The translations under genes were made by a program, and so were the position numbers. From Arthrobacter cryoconiti (GTDB lineage Bacteria > Actinomycetota > Actinomycetes > Actinomycetales > Micrococcaceae), in contig NZ_JAJJBU010000014.1 of NCBI RefSeq assembly GCF_020905375.1, forward strand, positions 124,001 to 188,000: 64,000 nucleotides of DNA, in the 5' to 3' direction. Under the pieces are notes generated by a model that saw nothing but the letters and a program-made list of their open reading frames with translations, was not told where the DNA came from and searched no databases. Shown here one piece after another: positions 8,723 through 16,705 of the stretch; position 1 is the first letter of the stretch; every line of letters begins with the position of its first letter.

Positions 8723-9303
8723 CACGACACTCCTAACCTGTCTCTAAGCTTAATCATTCCATCTCGTATGCGGGTTTTTACGGTCCCAACGGGAATCTTG
8801 AGGATTTCCGCGACTTCCTGGTGCGTATAGCCGCCGTAGTAAGCCAACCGGATCGCTTCTTGTTGGTTGCTACTAAGGGTTATCAGTGCTTCATTGACCC
8901 TCTGAGCCTCCATGGCGGTCTCAACCGACTGGGCAACGTCGTCGTAGCTTTCTTTGTACTCCTTGATACCTTCGCGCAGATCCCGGTCAGTGCTAGCTTG
9001 ACTTGCTCTGACCCGATCAACTGCCCTGCGGTGCGCCATCATCAGAATCCAGGACATTGCCTTTCCTCTGTCGGCATCAAATCGAGCCGCCTGTGTCCAG
9101 ATGTCCACAAAGATCTCTTGTGTCACTTCTTGACTTTGGGATGGGTCGCGTAGAACTTTGAGTACTAGACCATATACTCTCGCTGCCACAGAATCGTAGA
9201 GTTGCTCGAAGGCCGCCTCGTCGCCTTGGGCGACGAGGCGGATCAACTCTTCGTGAGTGGACTGAGTCAGTGAATCCACTGACTTTGACCAATGTAATTG
9301 CAT
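8722..9303 (-). CDS. sigK: ECF RNA polymerase sigma factor SigK
   Basis: A 193-residue ECF sigma factor. Region 2 spans about residues 20-90 (VTQEIFVDIWTQAARFD, then KAMSWILMMAHRRAVDRVR) and region 4 about 130-185 with helix-turn-helix YTHQEVAEILKIPVGTVKTR. SigK rather than another ECF is inferred from the overlapping rskA and the adjacent fasciclin gene, the same partners as in Mycobacterium. The start may instead be GTG at 9312; neither has a strong ribosome site, so translation may depend on the upstream fasciclin gene. No separate SigK-type promoter is visible directly before it, so it probably reads from the promoter at 10148. Confidence 0.88.
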   Translation of the reverse strand: MQLHWSKSVDSLTQSTHEELIRLVAQGDEAAFEQLYDSVAARVYGLVLKVLRDPSQSQEVTQEIFVDIWTQAARFDADRGKAMSWILMMAHRRAVDRVRASQASTDRDLREGIKEYKESYDDVAQSVETAMEAQRVNEALITLSSNQQEAIRLAYYGGYTHQEVAEILKIPVGTVKTRIRDGMIKLRDRLGVS

Positions 9304-9373
9304 GGTGTCCACTGTGCCACGTTCATCACCGAAGTGACATATTCAAGCTGCCGTGACTCGCCGGGAAAGAGTA

Positions 9374-10054
9374 TTACTTCTTAGCCGGGGGCGTCAGGAC
9401 CGTGTCGATGAGGTAAACGGTAGCGTTAGCCGTCTTGACCCCGCCACAGATGACCTTGGCGCCGTCAACCATGAGGTTGTCGCCACTTCCGGTGACGTTG
9501 ACCATGCCACCTTGAGCAGTTGCATGTTCACCGACAACCTGGCTTGGGGAAAGCTCACCGGGGACTACGTGGTAGGTGAGGATGTTGGTCAACGCTGCTG
9601 AGTCAGTCTTCAAGCCGTCGATTGTGGCGGCAGGAATCTTCGCAAAAGCGTCATCCACAGGTGCGAAGACCGTGAACTTTCCGGAGTTAAGGGTGTCTAC
9701 CAGATTTACATCCGGGTTCAACTTACCCGAGACCGCGGCCGTTAGGGTCTTCAGAAGCGGGTTGTTGGAAGCGGCGGTCGTTACCGGATCAGCGGCCATA
9801 CCGGCTACCGAGCCTGCGCCACTGGGAACTGCTGCTGCATAAGCGGCACAGCCGGGTCCAACCAGGCCGCCATCTGCTGCCGCTGCACTTGCAGGAGCCG
9901 AAGATGACATCGGCGCACTGGGCATTGCCGAATCTGAAGAGGAAGAGGTGGTGGTGCCGCCACTGCAGGCGGTCAAGCTCATGGCTGCGATTGCAAGGAT
10001 GCCAAAGCCAAGGCTGAGGTTCTTACGGGTGCCAAGCTTCTTGGTGGTGTTCAT
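9374..10054 (-). CDS. Fasciclin (FAS1) domain lipoprotein, MPT70/MPT83-like
   Basis: A 226-residue exported protein. The signal peptide ends in the lipobox LTAC with the acylated cysteine at residue 30, followed by a Ser/Ala/Pro-rich linker. The rest is one FAS1 domain with [22 protein letters not shown] and [13 protein letters not shown], the two conserved FAS1 blocks. Homologues MPT70 and MPT83 are the main SigK targets in Mycobacterium bovis. Here the gene is first in a minus-strand unit with sigK and rskA and has a SigK-type promoter about 94 bases upstream. It is probably a surface adhesion or wall protein; the exact role is unknown. Confidence 0.9.
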   Translation of the reverse strand: MNTTKKLGTRKNLSLGFGILAIAAMSLTACSGGTTTSSSSDSAMPSAPMSSSAPASAAAADGGLVGPGCAAYAAAVPSGAGSVAGMAADPVTTAASNNPLLKTLTAAVSGKLNPDVNLVDTLNSGKFTVFAPVDDAFAKIPAATIDGLKTDSAALTNILTYHVVPGELSPSQVVGEHATAQGGMVNVTGSGDNLMVDGAKVICGGVKTANATVYLIDTVLTPPAKK

Positions 10055-10147
10055 GATGATTCTCCGTACCTTGAAAGCGGATCTTTCCACTTGCTTTCCT
10101 TTACCGCGGCTTCATCTCTGCAGTGCGGTGCGGGCTGTCAGAGAGTA

Positions 10148-10178
10148 CTTCGGAGTCTGAGAGATCTTGGATTGGAAA
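10148..10178 (-). promoter_or_regulatory. Candidate SigK promoter of the fasciclin-sigK-rskA unit
   Basis: On the minus strand, TTTCCAATCC-N15-CCGAAG is identical in both boxes and in spacing to the element at 7829-7859, while the spacers differ. It would give autoregulation of sigK. Confidence 0.7.
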
Positions 10179-10207
10179 CTAACAAAAATTCTTTTGAAGG
10201 GACCCGA

Positions 10208-10213
10208 TAAGCT
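10208..10213 (+). promoter_or_regulatory. Putative -10 element of leaderless dapE
   Basis: TAAGCT ends six bases before the GTG start of dapE. It faces away from the SigK-type promoter on the other strand about 35 bp away. Confidence 0.5.
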
Positions 10214-10219
10214 GGTCCG

Positions 10220-11326
10220 GTGACTTACGAAGACAGCGGACAAGCGCCCCTAATATACCTAGATCTAGAGCAGGACGTGGCCCTACTAACGGCAGCGCTG
10301 ATAGATATTTCCAGTGTCTCTGGGAATGAAAGTGCCCTTGCCGACGCAATAGAGGCCGCTCTCCGCACGCTGGATCACCTGCACGTAACCAGGAACGGGA
10401 ACGCGATCGTGGCCGCGACCAGGCAGGGTCGCGCCGAGCGGATTATCCTTGCTGGCCATTTGGACACGGTGCCGCTGCCAAGCACGCCAGGATCTCGCGG
10501 GACCGTCCCCAGCTCGTGGGATTCGGATGTGCTTTACGGGCGCGGAGCGACGGATATGAAAGGTGGCGTAGCCGTCCAGCTGGCGATCGCAGCCACAGTA
10601 CCCGCGCCGAGCAAAGATATTACGTTCGTTTTTTACGACAACGAAGAAGTGGCCGCGGAAAAGAGCGGACTGGGCCGACTCGTTCGGGAAAACCGAGAAT
10701 TGCTGGAGGCAGACTTCGGCATACTTCTCGAACCCACTAATGGCACTGTGGAAGGTGGCTGTAACGGCACCATCCGCTTCCAAGCACACACTCGAGGCCT
10801 TGCCGCACACTCGGCGCGTGCGTGGATGGGCGAGAACGCCATCCACGCCGCTGCTCCCATCCTGGCCCGACTGGCCGCCTACCAGCCAGCTACTGTGTCC
10901 GTTGACGGGCTGGACTACAGGGAGTCAATGAACGCAGTGAAGATTCATGGGGGAACGGCAGGGAATGTAATTCCCGATGCCTGCATGGTGGAGATAAACT
11001 ACCGCTTCGCTCCGGACAAGACCCCCGCACAAGCGGAAGCCGTGGTGCGCGAGCTCCTTGCTGGCTTTGACCTGGAATGTACCGATTCCTCAGCGGGTGC
11101 CCGTCCTGGGCTTGATGCCCCTGCGCCAGCGTCGTTCGTTGCTGCTGTAGGGCGCGAACCGCTACCCAAATACGGCTGGACAGACGTGGCCCGGCTGAGC
11201 GAGATGGGAATCCCAGCTGTCAATTTTGGGCCAGGAGACGCCTTGCTAGCTCACAGTGACAACGAGCATGTGGCAGCGCAGGACGTCCGCGATTGTCTGG
11301 CTGCTTTGGTGCGCTGGTTGTCGTAG
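10220..11326 (+). CDS. dapE: Succinyl-diaminopimelate desuccinylase
   Basis: An M20-family metallohydrolase that removes succinate from N-succinyl-L,L-diaminopimelate. In 368 residues it shows HLDTVP (H80, catalytic D82), YGRGATDMKGG (bridging D112), YDNEEVA (general base and metal-ligand glutamates at about 142-143) and a C-terminal metal histidine in LLAHSDNEHV. The start is GTG with a TANNNT element six bases upstream. It is divergent from the fasciclin-sigK unit and followed by a large hairpin. ArgE-like deacetylases are the main alternative, but dapD and dapC nearby favour DapE. Confidence 0.93.
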   Translation: MTYEDSGQAPLIYLDLEQDVALLTAALIDISSVSGNESALADAIEAALRTLDHLHVTRNGNAIVAATRQGRAERIILAGHLDTVPLPSTPGSRGTVPSSWDSDVLYGRGATDMKGGVAVQLAIAATVPAPSKDITFVFYDNEEVAAEKSGLGRLVRENRELLEADFGILLEPTNGTVEGGCNGTIRFQAHTRGLAAHSARAWMGENAIHAAAPILARLAAYQPATVSVDGLDYRESMNAVKIHGGTAGNVIPDACMVEINYRFAPDKTPAQAEAVVRELLAGFDLECTDSSAGARPGLDAPAPASFVAAVGREPLPKYGWTDVARLSEMGIPAVNFGPGDALLAHSDNEHVAAQDVRDCLAALVRWLS

Positions 11327-11332
11327 GGCGAG

Positions 11333-11432
11333 GCAGGGTCCGCATTTTTCCATCCGGCTATAAAACGCGTCGGCCGCTGACGGCCTTAGACGTCTGCCTA
11401 ATAGGCCGGACTACAAAAAACGCAGACCCTGC
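11333..11432. terminator. Long imperfect inverted repeat between dapE and gluD
   Basis: Arms GCAGGGTCCGCATTTTT (from 11333) and the near-complement ending at 11432 enclose a second hairpin (GGCCG-CTGA-CGGCC). The genes converge here, and both arms carry T- or A-tracts, so a bidirectional terminator is likely. Confidence 0.7.
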
Positions 11433-11447
11433 TTCCTCCCGAGTACG

Positions 11448-12290
11448 TTAGCCAGCCATACCCACCTTGGTCTTGACGATCTTGACACGGCTGGACATCT
11501 TAGACTCGACCAGCTTGGCGATCCCGGAGAGGATCAGGCATAGTCCGACGTAAATCACTGCCGTGACCATGAGCGCCGGCACCACGGGGAAGCCGTACTT
11601 GCCCTGGGAACCGAGGAAATTCGCGTAGTACAGGACTTCGTTGTAGGTGATCAAGAAACCCAACGCGGTGTCCTTCAAGATGACCACCAGTTGCGCGATG
11701 ATCACGGGCAACATGGAACGGACCGCCTGGGGCAATAGAATCGTGCGCAGCACTTGGCCATGAGAGAGGCCGATGGCCAGCCCGGCCTCACGCTGACCTT
11801 TAGGCAGGGATTCAATACCTGTCCGGAATACTTCGGCGAGGACAGAGCCGTTGTACAGGATCAAACCGATTGCCACGGCGATGAACGGGGTGATGCCTTT
11901 CACACCAGCGGAGGGCAGTCCGTAGTACATGATCATCATCAAAATAAGCACGGGCACAGCGCGGAAAACTTCCGTAAACCAGTAGCTTGGGACCCTAGCC
12001 CATTTCGACTCCGACAGCCGGCCAAAGGCGAGCACAATTCCCAGGACCAAACTGCCGACGGCCGCTACGGCGAACGCGCTCAAGGTGGCCCCGATGGCTT
12101 CCACGATTTTTTGTTGGACGCGGGGGAATGTGAAAATTTCCCAAATTTTGGCGGTGAACTGGCCAGACTCGTAGAACCTAAAGAGGATGAACGCGATGAT
12201 GCCGACTACCACCACAGCCGTGAGTACATTCAAATAAACGTTGCGTGTGCGGGCTTTGGGGCCGGGAACGTCAAAAAGTACCGAACTCAT
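11448..12290 (-). CDS. gluD: Glutamate ABC transporter permease GluD
   Basis: An integral membrane subunit of 280 residues with about five or six helices and the HisM-type polar amino-acid permease motif (EAGLAIGLSHGQVLRTILLPQ, the EAA loop that contacts the ATPase). It starts with an ATG overlapping the gluC stop by 4 bp. It differs from GluC in a longer N-terminal cytoplasmic segment and first helix (about 20-45). It is the last gene of the gluABCD unit, before a terminator. Confidence 0.88.
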   Translation of the reverse strand: MSSVLFDVPGPKARTRNVYLNVLTAVVVVGIIAFILFRFYESGQFTAKIWEIFTFPRVQQKIVEAIGATLSAFAVAAVGSLVLGIVLAFGRLSESKWARVPSYWFTEVFRAVPVLILMMIMYYGLPSAGVKGITPFIAVAIGLILYNGSVLAEVFRTGIESLPKGQREAGLAIGLSHGQVLRTILLPQAVRSMLPVIIAQLVVILKDTALGFLITYNEVLYYANFLGSQGKYGFPVVPALMVTAVIYVGLCLILSGIAKLVESKMSSRVKIVKTKVGMAG

Positions 12291-12937
12291 CGCGCCACCT
12301 TCCACTTCTTCTCGAGATAGCGTTGGAGGGGGGTCAAGATGCCCAGCACCAGGACCACAAAAATCAAGGCAACCCACAGCAGACCCGGCAGCAGCGGCTC
12401 GCCGCGCTCACTGAGGGTGGCGCGGATGGCGCCAGCCTCAGCAACAGAGAAGCCAGCCGCGACGGTTGTGTTTTTCAACAAAGCGATGAAGACACTAAAG
12501 AGCGGTGGAACCACAGAACGGAACGCCTGTGGCAACACGATTAATGTCAGCGTCTGCATGAATGGCAGTCCAATGGCACGGGCGGCCTCGGATTGGCCTA
12601 CGGAAACAGTATTGATGCCGGAGCGGATGGCCTCAGAAACATAGGTTGCCGTGTACAGGGAGAGACCAATGATTGCGGCTGTCATAAAATCAATGTAAGG
12701 CAGTCCCAGCCGGGGGTACCCCAGGGCAAAGAAGGCCAGGATCAGGGTCAAAGGCGTATTACGCACAGCGTTGACGTAGAACGTTCCTGCCGCCCGCATA
12801 GCTGGGGCCGGAGAGACTCTCATGCCGGCAACAATCGTGCCAAGAATCAGCGCGAAGAACGCGGAAATGACAAACAAGACCAATGTGGTCTTAAATCCGT
12901 TAAGGAACAGCTCGCTGTTGTCAGTAAGTACATTCAC
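12287..12937 (-). CDS. gluC: Glutamate ABC transporter permease GluC
   Basis: A 216-residue permease of the HisM/glnP type with about five helices and the EAA loop QSEAARAIGLPFMQTLTLIVLPQ. The start is GTG; no strong ribosome site is seen, so translation may follow from upstream. It lies 89 bp after gluB and overlaps gluD by 4 bp. With GluD it should form the heterodimeric pore of the importer. Confidence 0.88.
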   Translation of the reverse strand: MNVLTDNSELFLNGFKTTLVLFVISAFFALILGTIVAGMRVSPAPAMRAAGTFYVNAVRNTPLTLILAFFALGYPRLGLPYIDFMTAAIIGLSLYTATYVSEAIRSGINTVSVGQSEAARAIGLPFMQTLTLIVLPQAFRSVVPPLFSVFIALLKNTTVAAGFSVAEAGAIRATLSERGEPLLPGLLWVALIFVVLVLGILTPLQRYLEKKWKVAR

Positions 12938-13026
12938 AGGGCAGTGTCGCTTTCAGTGAAATGAAGGGGACGAAGCCGTGTTGTTACGCCGGCCGAAGCC
13001 GACGCAACAACACCGCAAAGGGGTTC

Positions 13027-13932
13027 TTAGTACTGGTCGACCTTAGGCTGTTCAACCTTCGTGCCGGACTTGCCCAGCGTGGAATCGTAGATCTTGGTCC
13101 ACGTGGCGCCACCATCGGTAAGCGTCTTGTTCAAGAACGTACGCAGGGCGGTGTCACCCAAGGCAAGACCGATTCCGTACTTTTCAACGGTGAACGGTTC
13201 CCCAACAACCTTCAGCTTTTCGGGTTGCTGGGAAGCGAAGCCAAGCAGGATGGCCTGGTCGGTGGTGACTGCATCAACGGTGCCACTCTTGAGCGCATCA
13301 ACGCACTTGGAGTAGATGTCGAATTCGGTGGTCTTCACACCCGGGAAGTTCTCTTTGATGTTCTGGATGGGAGTTGAACCGGTAGCGGAGCAAACGTTCT
13401 TGCCTACCAGGTCCTTCTCGCTCTTGATATCGGTGTTGTCCTTGGCTACCAGCAAGCCCTGGCCGGTGATGAAATACGGGCCGGCAAAATCGACAATCTT
13501 CTTGCGCTTGTCGGTGATGGAGTACGTGCCCACATAGAGGTCAACGTCGCCATTGGCCAGCGCTGACTCACGGTTTGCTGACGGGATCGCCTTGAACTCA
13601 ATCTTGTCCTTGGCTACGCCTAGCGAGGCCGCCATCCAGGTAGCAATCTCGATGTCAAAACCGCTGCGTTCGCCGGTGGCAGCGTCCAGGTTACCCAGAC
13701 CGGGCTGGTCTTCCTTCACGCCAATCCGGATGGCGCCAGCAGACTTGATTTTGTCAAAGGTGGGGCTGCCCGTCAGGGAAACATCCTTGGCAACCTCAAA
13801 TGCGGGAGCGTTGGCGCCATCAGAGGATCCTGCTCCGGCGGTGCCACCGCCGCCACAAGCGGTCAGAGCGAGTGCGGCTGCAGCCACAACAGCCGCAACA
13901 TTGAGGCTCTTTCGGCTAAAAAAATTCTTCAT
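13027..13932 (-). CDS. gluB: Glutamate-binding lipoprotein GluB
   Basis: A solute-binding protein of 301 residues with a lipoprotein signal peptide (lipobox LTAC, near residue 25). It has family 3 features: IRIGVKEDQPGLG, then SGFDIEIATWMAASLG and NRESALANGDVDLYVGTYSIT, typical of glutamate/aspartate binders. The ATG at 13932 has AAAGGA upstream; the frame extends much further but only over the end of gluA. It delivers substrate to GluCD-GluA. Confidence 0.9.
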   Translation of the reverse strand: MKNFFSRKSLNVAAVVAAAALALTACGGGGTAGAGSSDGANAPAFEVAKDVSLTGSPTFDKIKSAGAIRIGVKEDQPGLGNLDAATGERSGFDIEIATWMAASLGVAKDKIEFKAIPSANRESALANGDVDLYVGTYSITDKRKKIVDFAGPYFITGQGLLVAKDNTDIKSEKDLVGKNVCSATGSTPIQNIKENFPGVKTTEFDIYSKCVDALKSGTVDAVTTDQAILLGFASQQPEKLKVVGEPFTVEKYGIGLALGDTALRTFLNKTLTDGGATWTKIYDSTLGKSGTKVEQPKVDQY

Positions 13933-14014
13933 GGGATTCCTTTCATAAACGACCCAGTTGGGCCGCAGGTGCGATATGCGTTTTGCGTGATGATGCGCAA
14001 AGAGTAAGCGGATG

Positions 14015-14773
14015 CTATCCGTTGGTAAGAATTTTGGACAAGAAGTCCTTGGCCCTGGCACTCTGGGGGTTGGTGAAGAACTCAGTAGGAGTTGCTTCTT
14101 CCACGATCTGTCCGTCGGCCATGAAGACGACCCTGTCAGCGGCCTTGCGGGCAAAGCCCATCTCGTGGGTGACAACCACCATGGTCATACCCTCTTTGGC
14201 AAGCTCGACCATGACGTCTAGAACCTCATTGATCATTTCCGGGTCCAGCGCGCTGGTGGGCTCATCAAAGAGCATGACCTTAGGTTTCATGGCCAGCGCA
14301 CGGGCAATCGCCACACGCTGCTGCTGTCCGCCGGAGAGTTGAGCCGGCAATTTTGCCGCTTGCTTGCCCACACCGACGCGTTCCAACAGCGCAAGTGCTG
14401 TTTTCTCGGCGTCGGCCTTGGAAACGCCTTTGACCTTGATGGGGCCAAGCGTCACGTTTTCAAGGATGGTCTTATGCGCAAATAGGTTAAACGACTGAAA
14501 AACCATGCCGACGTCGGCGCGCAGTGTGGCCAGGTCCCGCCCCTCTTTGGGCAGTTCCTTGCCTTCAATTGTGATGGAGCCGTCGTCGATGGTCTCGAGT
14601 CGGTTGATCGCGCGGCAGAGAGTCGATTTCCCCGAGCCGGAGGGCCCGATCACCACCACCACCTCGCCCTTGGCGACCTGCAGATTAATGTCCTGCAGAA
14701 CATGGAGCGCGCCGTAGTGCTTGTTGACGTGCTTTAGTTCCACAAGCACAGTTGCCTGTTCGGGATTAGTCAT
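14015..14773 (-). CDS. gluA: Glutamate ABC transporter ATP-binding protein GluA
   Basis: A 252-residue ATPase with Walker [11 protein letters not shown]-loop, signature LSGGQQQR, Walker [14 protein letters not shown] and H-loop VVTHEMGF, the HisP/GlnQ pattern. It is the first gene of the gluABCD unit. The ATG is preceded by TAGATT and six bases, suggesting a leaderless transcript. The starts of gluA and the LOG-family gene are divergent and about 120 bp apart. Confidence 0.93.
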   Translation of the reverse strand: MTNPEQATVLVELKHVNKHYGALHVLQDINLQVAKGEVVVVIGPSGSGKSTLCRAINRLETIDDGSITIEGKELPKEGRDLATLRADVGMVFQSFNLFAHKTILENVTLGPIKVKGVSKADAEKTALALLERVGVGKQAAKLPAQLSGGQQQRVAIARALAMKPKVMLFDEPTSALDPEMINEVLDVMVELAKEGMTMVVVTHEMGFARKAADRVVFMADGQIVEEATPTEFFTNPQSARAKDFLSKILTNG

Positions 14774-14779
14774 GAAGCG

Positions 14780-14785
14780 AATCTA
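14780..14785 (-). promoter_or_regulatory. Putative -10 element of leaderless gluA
   Basis: TAGATT ends six bases before the gluA ATG, without a ribosome-binding site. Confidence 0.5.
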
Positions 14786-14878
14786 CCTAATAAATCGTAG
14801 GACGGTAAATGATTTTCAGGTTTCGGCACCGATTGTAATTGGAACGATACCTGTAAGGCCCGTGATGACGCTCTCACG

Positions 14879-14884
14879 TACTCT
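14879..14884 (+). promoter_or_regulatory. Putative -10 element of the leaderless LOG-family gene
   Basis: TACTCT ends seven bases before the ATG at 14892. It helps to choose that start within a longer open frame. Confidence 0.45.
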
Positions 14885-14891
14885 TGGTTCC

Positions 14892-15659
14892 ATGAATGCA
14901 CCTACCGGTTCAACCAGCTCATCTCGTCGCAGGAAGCCGCTCCTTGGCGGTTGGAGAAAAGGGCCTGCAGGTTCCACAGCAGACTCCCGGCTCCTCGATA
15001 CGGAGCCGAGCAGCGACTTCACCCACACTGATCCGTGGCGCGTGATGCGGATCCAAAGCGAATTTGTTCAAGGTTTTGACGCGCTGGCGGAAATTGGTCC
15101 TGCCATCAGCGTCTTCGGCTCTGCCCGCACCAAACCTGGGAGCCGCCATTACGAGACGGGGGTGGAGGTAGGCAGGCTACTCGTGGAGGCCGGCGTGGCT
15201 GTCATCACGGGAGGCGGACCCGGCTCCATGGAGGCTGCCAACCGTGGAGCTTCCGAGGCCGGGGGATTATCCATTGGTTTGGGGATCGAGCTGCCCTTTG
15301 AACAAGGAATGAACCAATGGGTGGGCAGAGGCGTTGATTTTAGATACTTCTTCGCCCGCAAGACGATGTTTGTGAAATACGCGCAAGGATTTGTGGTGCT
15401 GCCCGGCGGGCTTGGAACACTCGATGAACTCTTTGAAGCCATGGTATTAGTGCAGACCAGCAAGGTCACACAGTTCCCGATCGTGCTGGTGGATAGCATT
15501 TTCTGGTCACCGCTATTGGCTTGGATTAAAGACGTCATGGTGGTTGAGGGCCTGGTGTCGCCGGGGGATGTGGACATTCTCCAGCTGGCCGACACGGCTG
15601 AAGAAGCCGTGGCACTGGTTATGGCGGGCGGCGCTGGCAAGAGGGTGGCGGCCAGCTGA
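14892..15659 (+). CDS. LOG-family (TIGR00730) nucleotide phosphoribohydrolase-like protein
   Basis: A Rossmann-like protein of 255 residues. It contains ISVFGSART, TGGGPGSMEAANRGA and PGGLGTLDELFE (171-182), the marks of the Lonely Guy family, which cleaves ribose phosphate from cytokinin or purine nucleotides. The N-terminal ~50 residues are basic and low-complexity and are not part of the fold. The ATG at 14892 has a TANNNT element seven bases upstream; an in-frame ATG at 14865 is possible. M. tuberculosis Rv1205 holds a similar place after dapE. The substrate here is not shown. Confidence 0.85.
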   Translation: MNAPTGSTSSSRRRKPLLGGWRKGPAGSTADSRLLDTEPSSDFTHTDPWRVMRIQSEFVQGFDALAEIGPAISVFGSARTKPGSRHYETGVEVGRLLVEAGVAVITGGGPGSMEAANRGASEAGGLSIGLGIELPFEQGMNQWVGRGVDFRYFFARKTMFVKYAQGFVVLPGGLGTLDELFEAMVLVQTSKVTQFPIVLVDSIFWSPLLAWIKDVMVVEGLVSPGDVDILQLADTAEEAVALVMAGGAGKRVAAS

Positions 15660-15716
15660 GCGCAGAATGTTTGGTGTGTGCAGCGCCTTGGACGGATGAT
15701 CTGGCACCATTGAGCT

Positions 15717-16076
15717 GTGAGTTACTTCTTGATTTTCCTGGCAATTGTGCTGGCAGCCCTCGCGGCGCTCTACGTGGTGGGTCTCAAACGCTCACAGAGT
15801 GAGCACGCGATCCTTACGGATGCCCTGGCTGAACCTGTCGCTGCCCTGCCCGGCGTGTTGTTTCCTGACACTCCGGTCCCGGACGACGTGGATAGGGTGC
15901 GCTTTTCTCTTGGTTTGCGCGGATACCGGATGGATCAAGTGGATGAGGTCTTGGACCGGCTCCGTGATGAACTGGCCGCGAAGGATGAGCGGATTGCTGA
16001 GCTGGAGTCCGGTTTCGCGGTGCCAGTGCCTGAGCATACGCCAGCGGATACAGTCGAGCAGACGGCAGAGGACTGA
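15717..16076 (+). CDS. DivIVA-domain small membrane protein
   Basis: A 119-residue protein with one N-terminal membrane helix (about 3-22) and a DivIVA-like segment, RFSLGLRGYRMDQVDEVLDRLRDELAAKDERIAELE (about 62-98), which resembles the DivIVA N-terminal domain plus a short coiled coil. The start is GTG. It overlaps nothing and is 2 bp from tag. A similar gene sits before tagA in mycobacteria. It may act at the membrane in growth or division; this is inferred from the motif only. Confidence 0.75.
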   Translation: MSYFLIFLAIVLAALAALYVVGLKRSQSEHAILTDALAEPVAALPGVLFPDTPVPDDVDRVRFSLGLRGYRMDQVDEVLDRLRDELAAKDERIAELESGFAVPVPEHTPADTVEQTAED

Positions 16077-16078
16077 GC

Positions 16079-16705
16079 ATGGAAAACGTTGTCGTGTGTG
16101 CCGACGGTTTGGCTCGCTGCGCATGGGGAGGAATTGAAACTGACGAGCAATACCAGCGCTACCACGACCAAGAGTGGGGTGTTGGTGCCACGAGTGATCG
16201 GGAACTGTTTGAACGGCTAAGCCTTGAGGCGTTCCAGTCCGGCTTGAGTTGGCTGACGATTCTGCGCAAGCGTGAGGCATTCCGTGACGCCTTTTCCAAC
16301 TTTGAGCCAGAAGCCGTGGCGCACTTTGATAAGGCTGACTATGAGCGGCTCATGGCCGACGCCAAAATTGTGCGTAATCGATTGAAGATCAATGCCACGA
16401 TCAATAACGCCAGGGCACTACTTGCCCTGCCAGAGGGCGTCACCTTGGCTTCACTGATTCACTGCCATACGCCGCTGACCTTGCGCCCGGCAGATGCCCC
16501 GGTGCCGGGATCGACTCCGGAGTCCGCCGCTTTGGCTAAAGACTTGAAGAAAAACGGTTTCTCCTTCGTGGGCCCCACCACGGCATACGCGATGATGCAG
16601 GCGATTGGCGTAGTGAATGACCACCAACGCCACTGTTGGGTACGCACGCGGACATCCACGGCTTCGAGTGGGCCCTCCCGGCCGACATCCGCCGCTACCG
16701 CGTGA
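16079..16705 (+). CDS. tag: DNA-3-methyladenine glycosylase I
   Basis: Removes N3-methyladenine from DNA in base-excision repair. The 208-residue protein retains the Tag signature RCAWGG then YHDQEWGV, LSWLTILRKREAFR, and VNDHQRHC. Relative to E. coli Tag, the zinc ligands Cys, His, His, Cys appear conserved (RCAW, YHDQ, NDH, HC). It starts with ATG two bases after the preceding stop and ends in a GTGA overlap with the mannosyltransferase gene, so the three genes are probably translated together. Confidence 0.92.
   Translation: MENVVVCADGLARCAWGGIETDEQYQRYHDQEWGVGATSDRELFERLSLEAFQSGLSWLTILRKREAFRDAFSNFEPEAVAHFDKADYERLMADAKIVRNRLKINATINNARALLALPEGVTLASLIHCHTPLTLRPADAPVPGSTPESAALAKDLKKNGFSFVGPTTAYAMMQAIGVVNDHQRHCWVRTRTSTASSGPSRPTSAATA

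Noticed and set aside
9304-9373. Separate SigK-type promoter in front of sigK
   Set aside because: Neither CAATCC nor CCGAAG at the right spacing occurs between the fasciclin gene and sigK; sigK seems to read from the upstream promoter.
15705-15716. Leaderless promoter for the DivIVA-like gene
   Set aside because: CACCAT is at the right distance but does not match TANNNT.
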